Shown: positions 5,687-6,627 of the stretch, piece by piece
Layout: the number at the start of each line of letters is the position of its first letter
How positions within the stretch are numbered: position 1 is the stretch's first letter
Assembly (NCBI GenBank): GCA_963639765.1
Contig: CAVHXA010000090.1
Location: 1 to 6,627 of the forward strand
Length of the DNA: 6,627 nt
Source of the DNA: CAVHXA01 sp963639765
GTDB taxonomy: Bacteria > Bacillota > Clostridia > Oscillospirales > Oscillospiraceae
Direction: 5' to 3'
The notes under the pieces: model-generated
The model's input: the letters and a program-made list of their open reading frames with translations, nothing else
Database searches by the model: none
What the model was told of the DNA's origin: nothing
Position numbers and translations under genes: made by a program

Positions 5687-6627
5687 TTATTTTATGCAAT
5701 ACAACTCCGGTCTTGTCGTGTAATTCGACAGAATTTTCGGTCCAGCATTGGTGATGAGGATCAACTCCTCGTGGTGGAACTGTCTGCCCTCAACGATTGC
5801 CCACGGTTCCAAACAGAAAACCATATTTTCTTCCAACGTATAGTCATACGCTGCGCCGAGGATCGGGAGTTCTTTAATCGAAACACCCAAAGAATGTGCA
5901 ACTGCCCCGGCTGTAAATGGAATCTGGAACTTTTTCATCGTTTGCACGCAATGATTATGGAATTCTTTGCCGCTGATGCCGACCTTCATTCCCTCAACAA
6001 TCTGCTCATAGGCTTCGCTGTATCGCTGGTAAATATCAAGATATTTGGGATTTGGCGTACCAACCATAACCGTTCTGCCAAGGTCCGAATTATACTGCCA
6101 CTTATATTTGCATCCAAAGTCCAGACGCAGCATATCACCAGACTCCATAACTGTATCATCCGGCACATGATGATTCAAAAGGGTGTTCTTTCCGTAACCT
6201 GCGGCGAAGAACGCTATGGAGTTGGCTCCTCGTTCAATCATATGTACCTTGACCTGAGAAGCAAATTCTCTCTCCGTGCATCCGGGATGCATCTCAGTGA
6301 GCGTCTGGTTAAATGCCGCATTTGTCAGTCTTGCCGCCTCGGTAAGGTACTGGATTTCAACGGAATCCCGAATCATCTTAACTTCGCTGAAAGCCACGGA
6401 GCAATCATAAAAGGTTGACTGCGGCAATCGCTTTATCAAATCCATATAGTAATTGGCTGTCAGGTAGTTGAGCTCAATGCCGATTTTCCCGCCAGCTAAT
6501 CCCTTTTCTTCCAGAACATCAGCCAGTATATGAATAGGATTCTCTTTAAACTGGGTGTAATATCGTCTGTCTTCCACCCAGGTCTCGGAGTCGATGATCG
6601 TCTTTTCAATGATACAACCGATCACCG
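5687..6627 (-). CDS. M24 family metallopeptidase / creatinase-like hydrolase (N-terminus missing)
   Basis: The C-terminal 312 residues are visible; the frame is open to the right edge, so the true start lies outside (full members are about 360-400 aa). Residues here count from the codon at 6625. About 1-90 is the end of the creatinase-type N-terminal domain, and from 91 comes the pita-bread catalytic domain. All five dinuclear metal ligands of the family are present: Asp169 (LRLDFG), Asp181 (SDLGRT), His244 (AHSLG), Glu273 (CLEP) and Glu286 (HHEELILIT). His152 (LNHHVP) matches the conserved upstream active-site His. The second active-site His, normally in a 'VHE-P' motif, is Lys251 here (SIKELP). 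The family includes Xaa-Pro aminopeptidases, prolidases, creatinase and ectoine hydrolase. The intact metal site indicates an active hydrolase, but the His-to-Lys change argues against a standard prolyl peptidase. No signal peptide can be judged. It heads the visible part of an operon with the reductase. Confidence 0.88.
   Translation of the reverse strand, partial: VIGCIIEKTIIDSETWVEDRRYYTQFKENPIHILADVLEEKGLAGGKIGIELNYLTANYYMDLIKRLPQSTFYDCSVAFSEVKMIRDSVEIQYLTEAARLTNAAFNQTLTEMHPGCTEREFASQVKVHMIERGANSIAFFAAGYGKNTLLNHHVPDDTVMESGDMLRLDFGCKYKWQYNSDLGRTVMVGTPNPKYLDIYQRYSEAYEQIVEGMKVGISGKEFHNHCVQTMKKFQIPFTAGAVAHSLGVSIKELPILGAAYDYTLEENMVFCLEPWAIVEGRQFHHEELILITNAGPKILSNYTTRPELYCIK

Overview
This window is 6.6 kb of Clostridia-like (Firmicutes) DNA, probably from a gut anaerobe of the Oscillospiraceae/Lachnospiraceae type. 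That placement is an inference from strong AGGAGG-type ribosome binding sites, moderate GC, a Flavodoxin_4-type flavodoxin, and a compact UvrA paralogue of a kind common in that group. Every supported gene lies on the minus strand, so transcription reads from right to left. A run of 10 Ns at 4582-4591 marks a join between two assembled pieces, so gene order across it is less certain than elsewhere.

Right piece (4592-6627): a two-gene unit. An M24-family metallohydrolase (creatinase/Xaa-Pro peptidase fold, N-terminus cut by the window edge) is followed after 37 nt by a ketopantoate-reductase-family NAD(P)-dependent reductase. A 14-bp perfect stem-loop a little past the reductase stop codon probably terminates the unit. 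The pairing suggests a hydrolase that releases a product which the reductase then handles, but the substrates cannot be read from the sequence.

Middle (4188-4725): about 540 nt with no convincing gene. It holds the reductase terminator, the N gap, a second strong inverted repeat (4434-4474), AT-rich sequence, and the promoter of a LysR-type regulator.

Left piece (1-4581): a LysR-type regulator with an extended -10 promoter is followed after 37 nt by an 826-aa UvrA-like ABC ATPase that lacks the UvrB-binding domain of canonical UvrA. The two are probably co-transcribed and end at a hairpin at 740-775. A separate unit then starts from a good sigma-70-type promoter (664-692). It contains a flavodoxin and, translationally coupled to it by an ATGA overlap, the first 39 codons of what may be a sugar O-acetyltransferase.

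The most notable points are the regulator-UvrA-paralogue pair (possibly protection against DNA-binding compounds rather than excision repair), active-site or cofactor-site departures in both right-hand enzymes, and the repeat-like sequence beside the assembly gap. I saw no RNA genes, CRISPR arrays, insertion sequences or phage genes.
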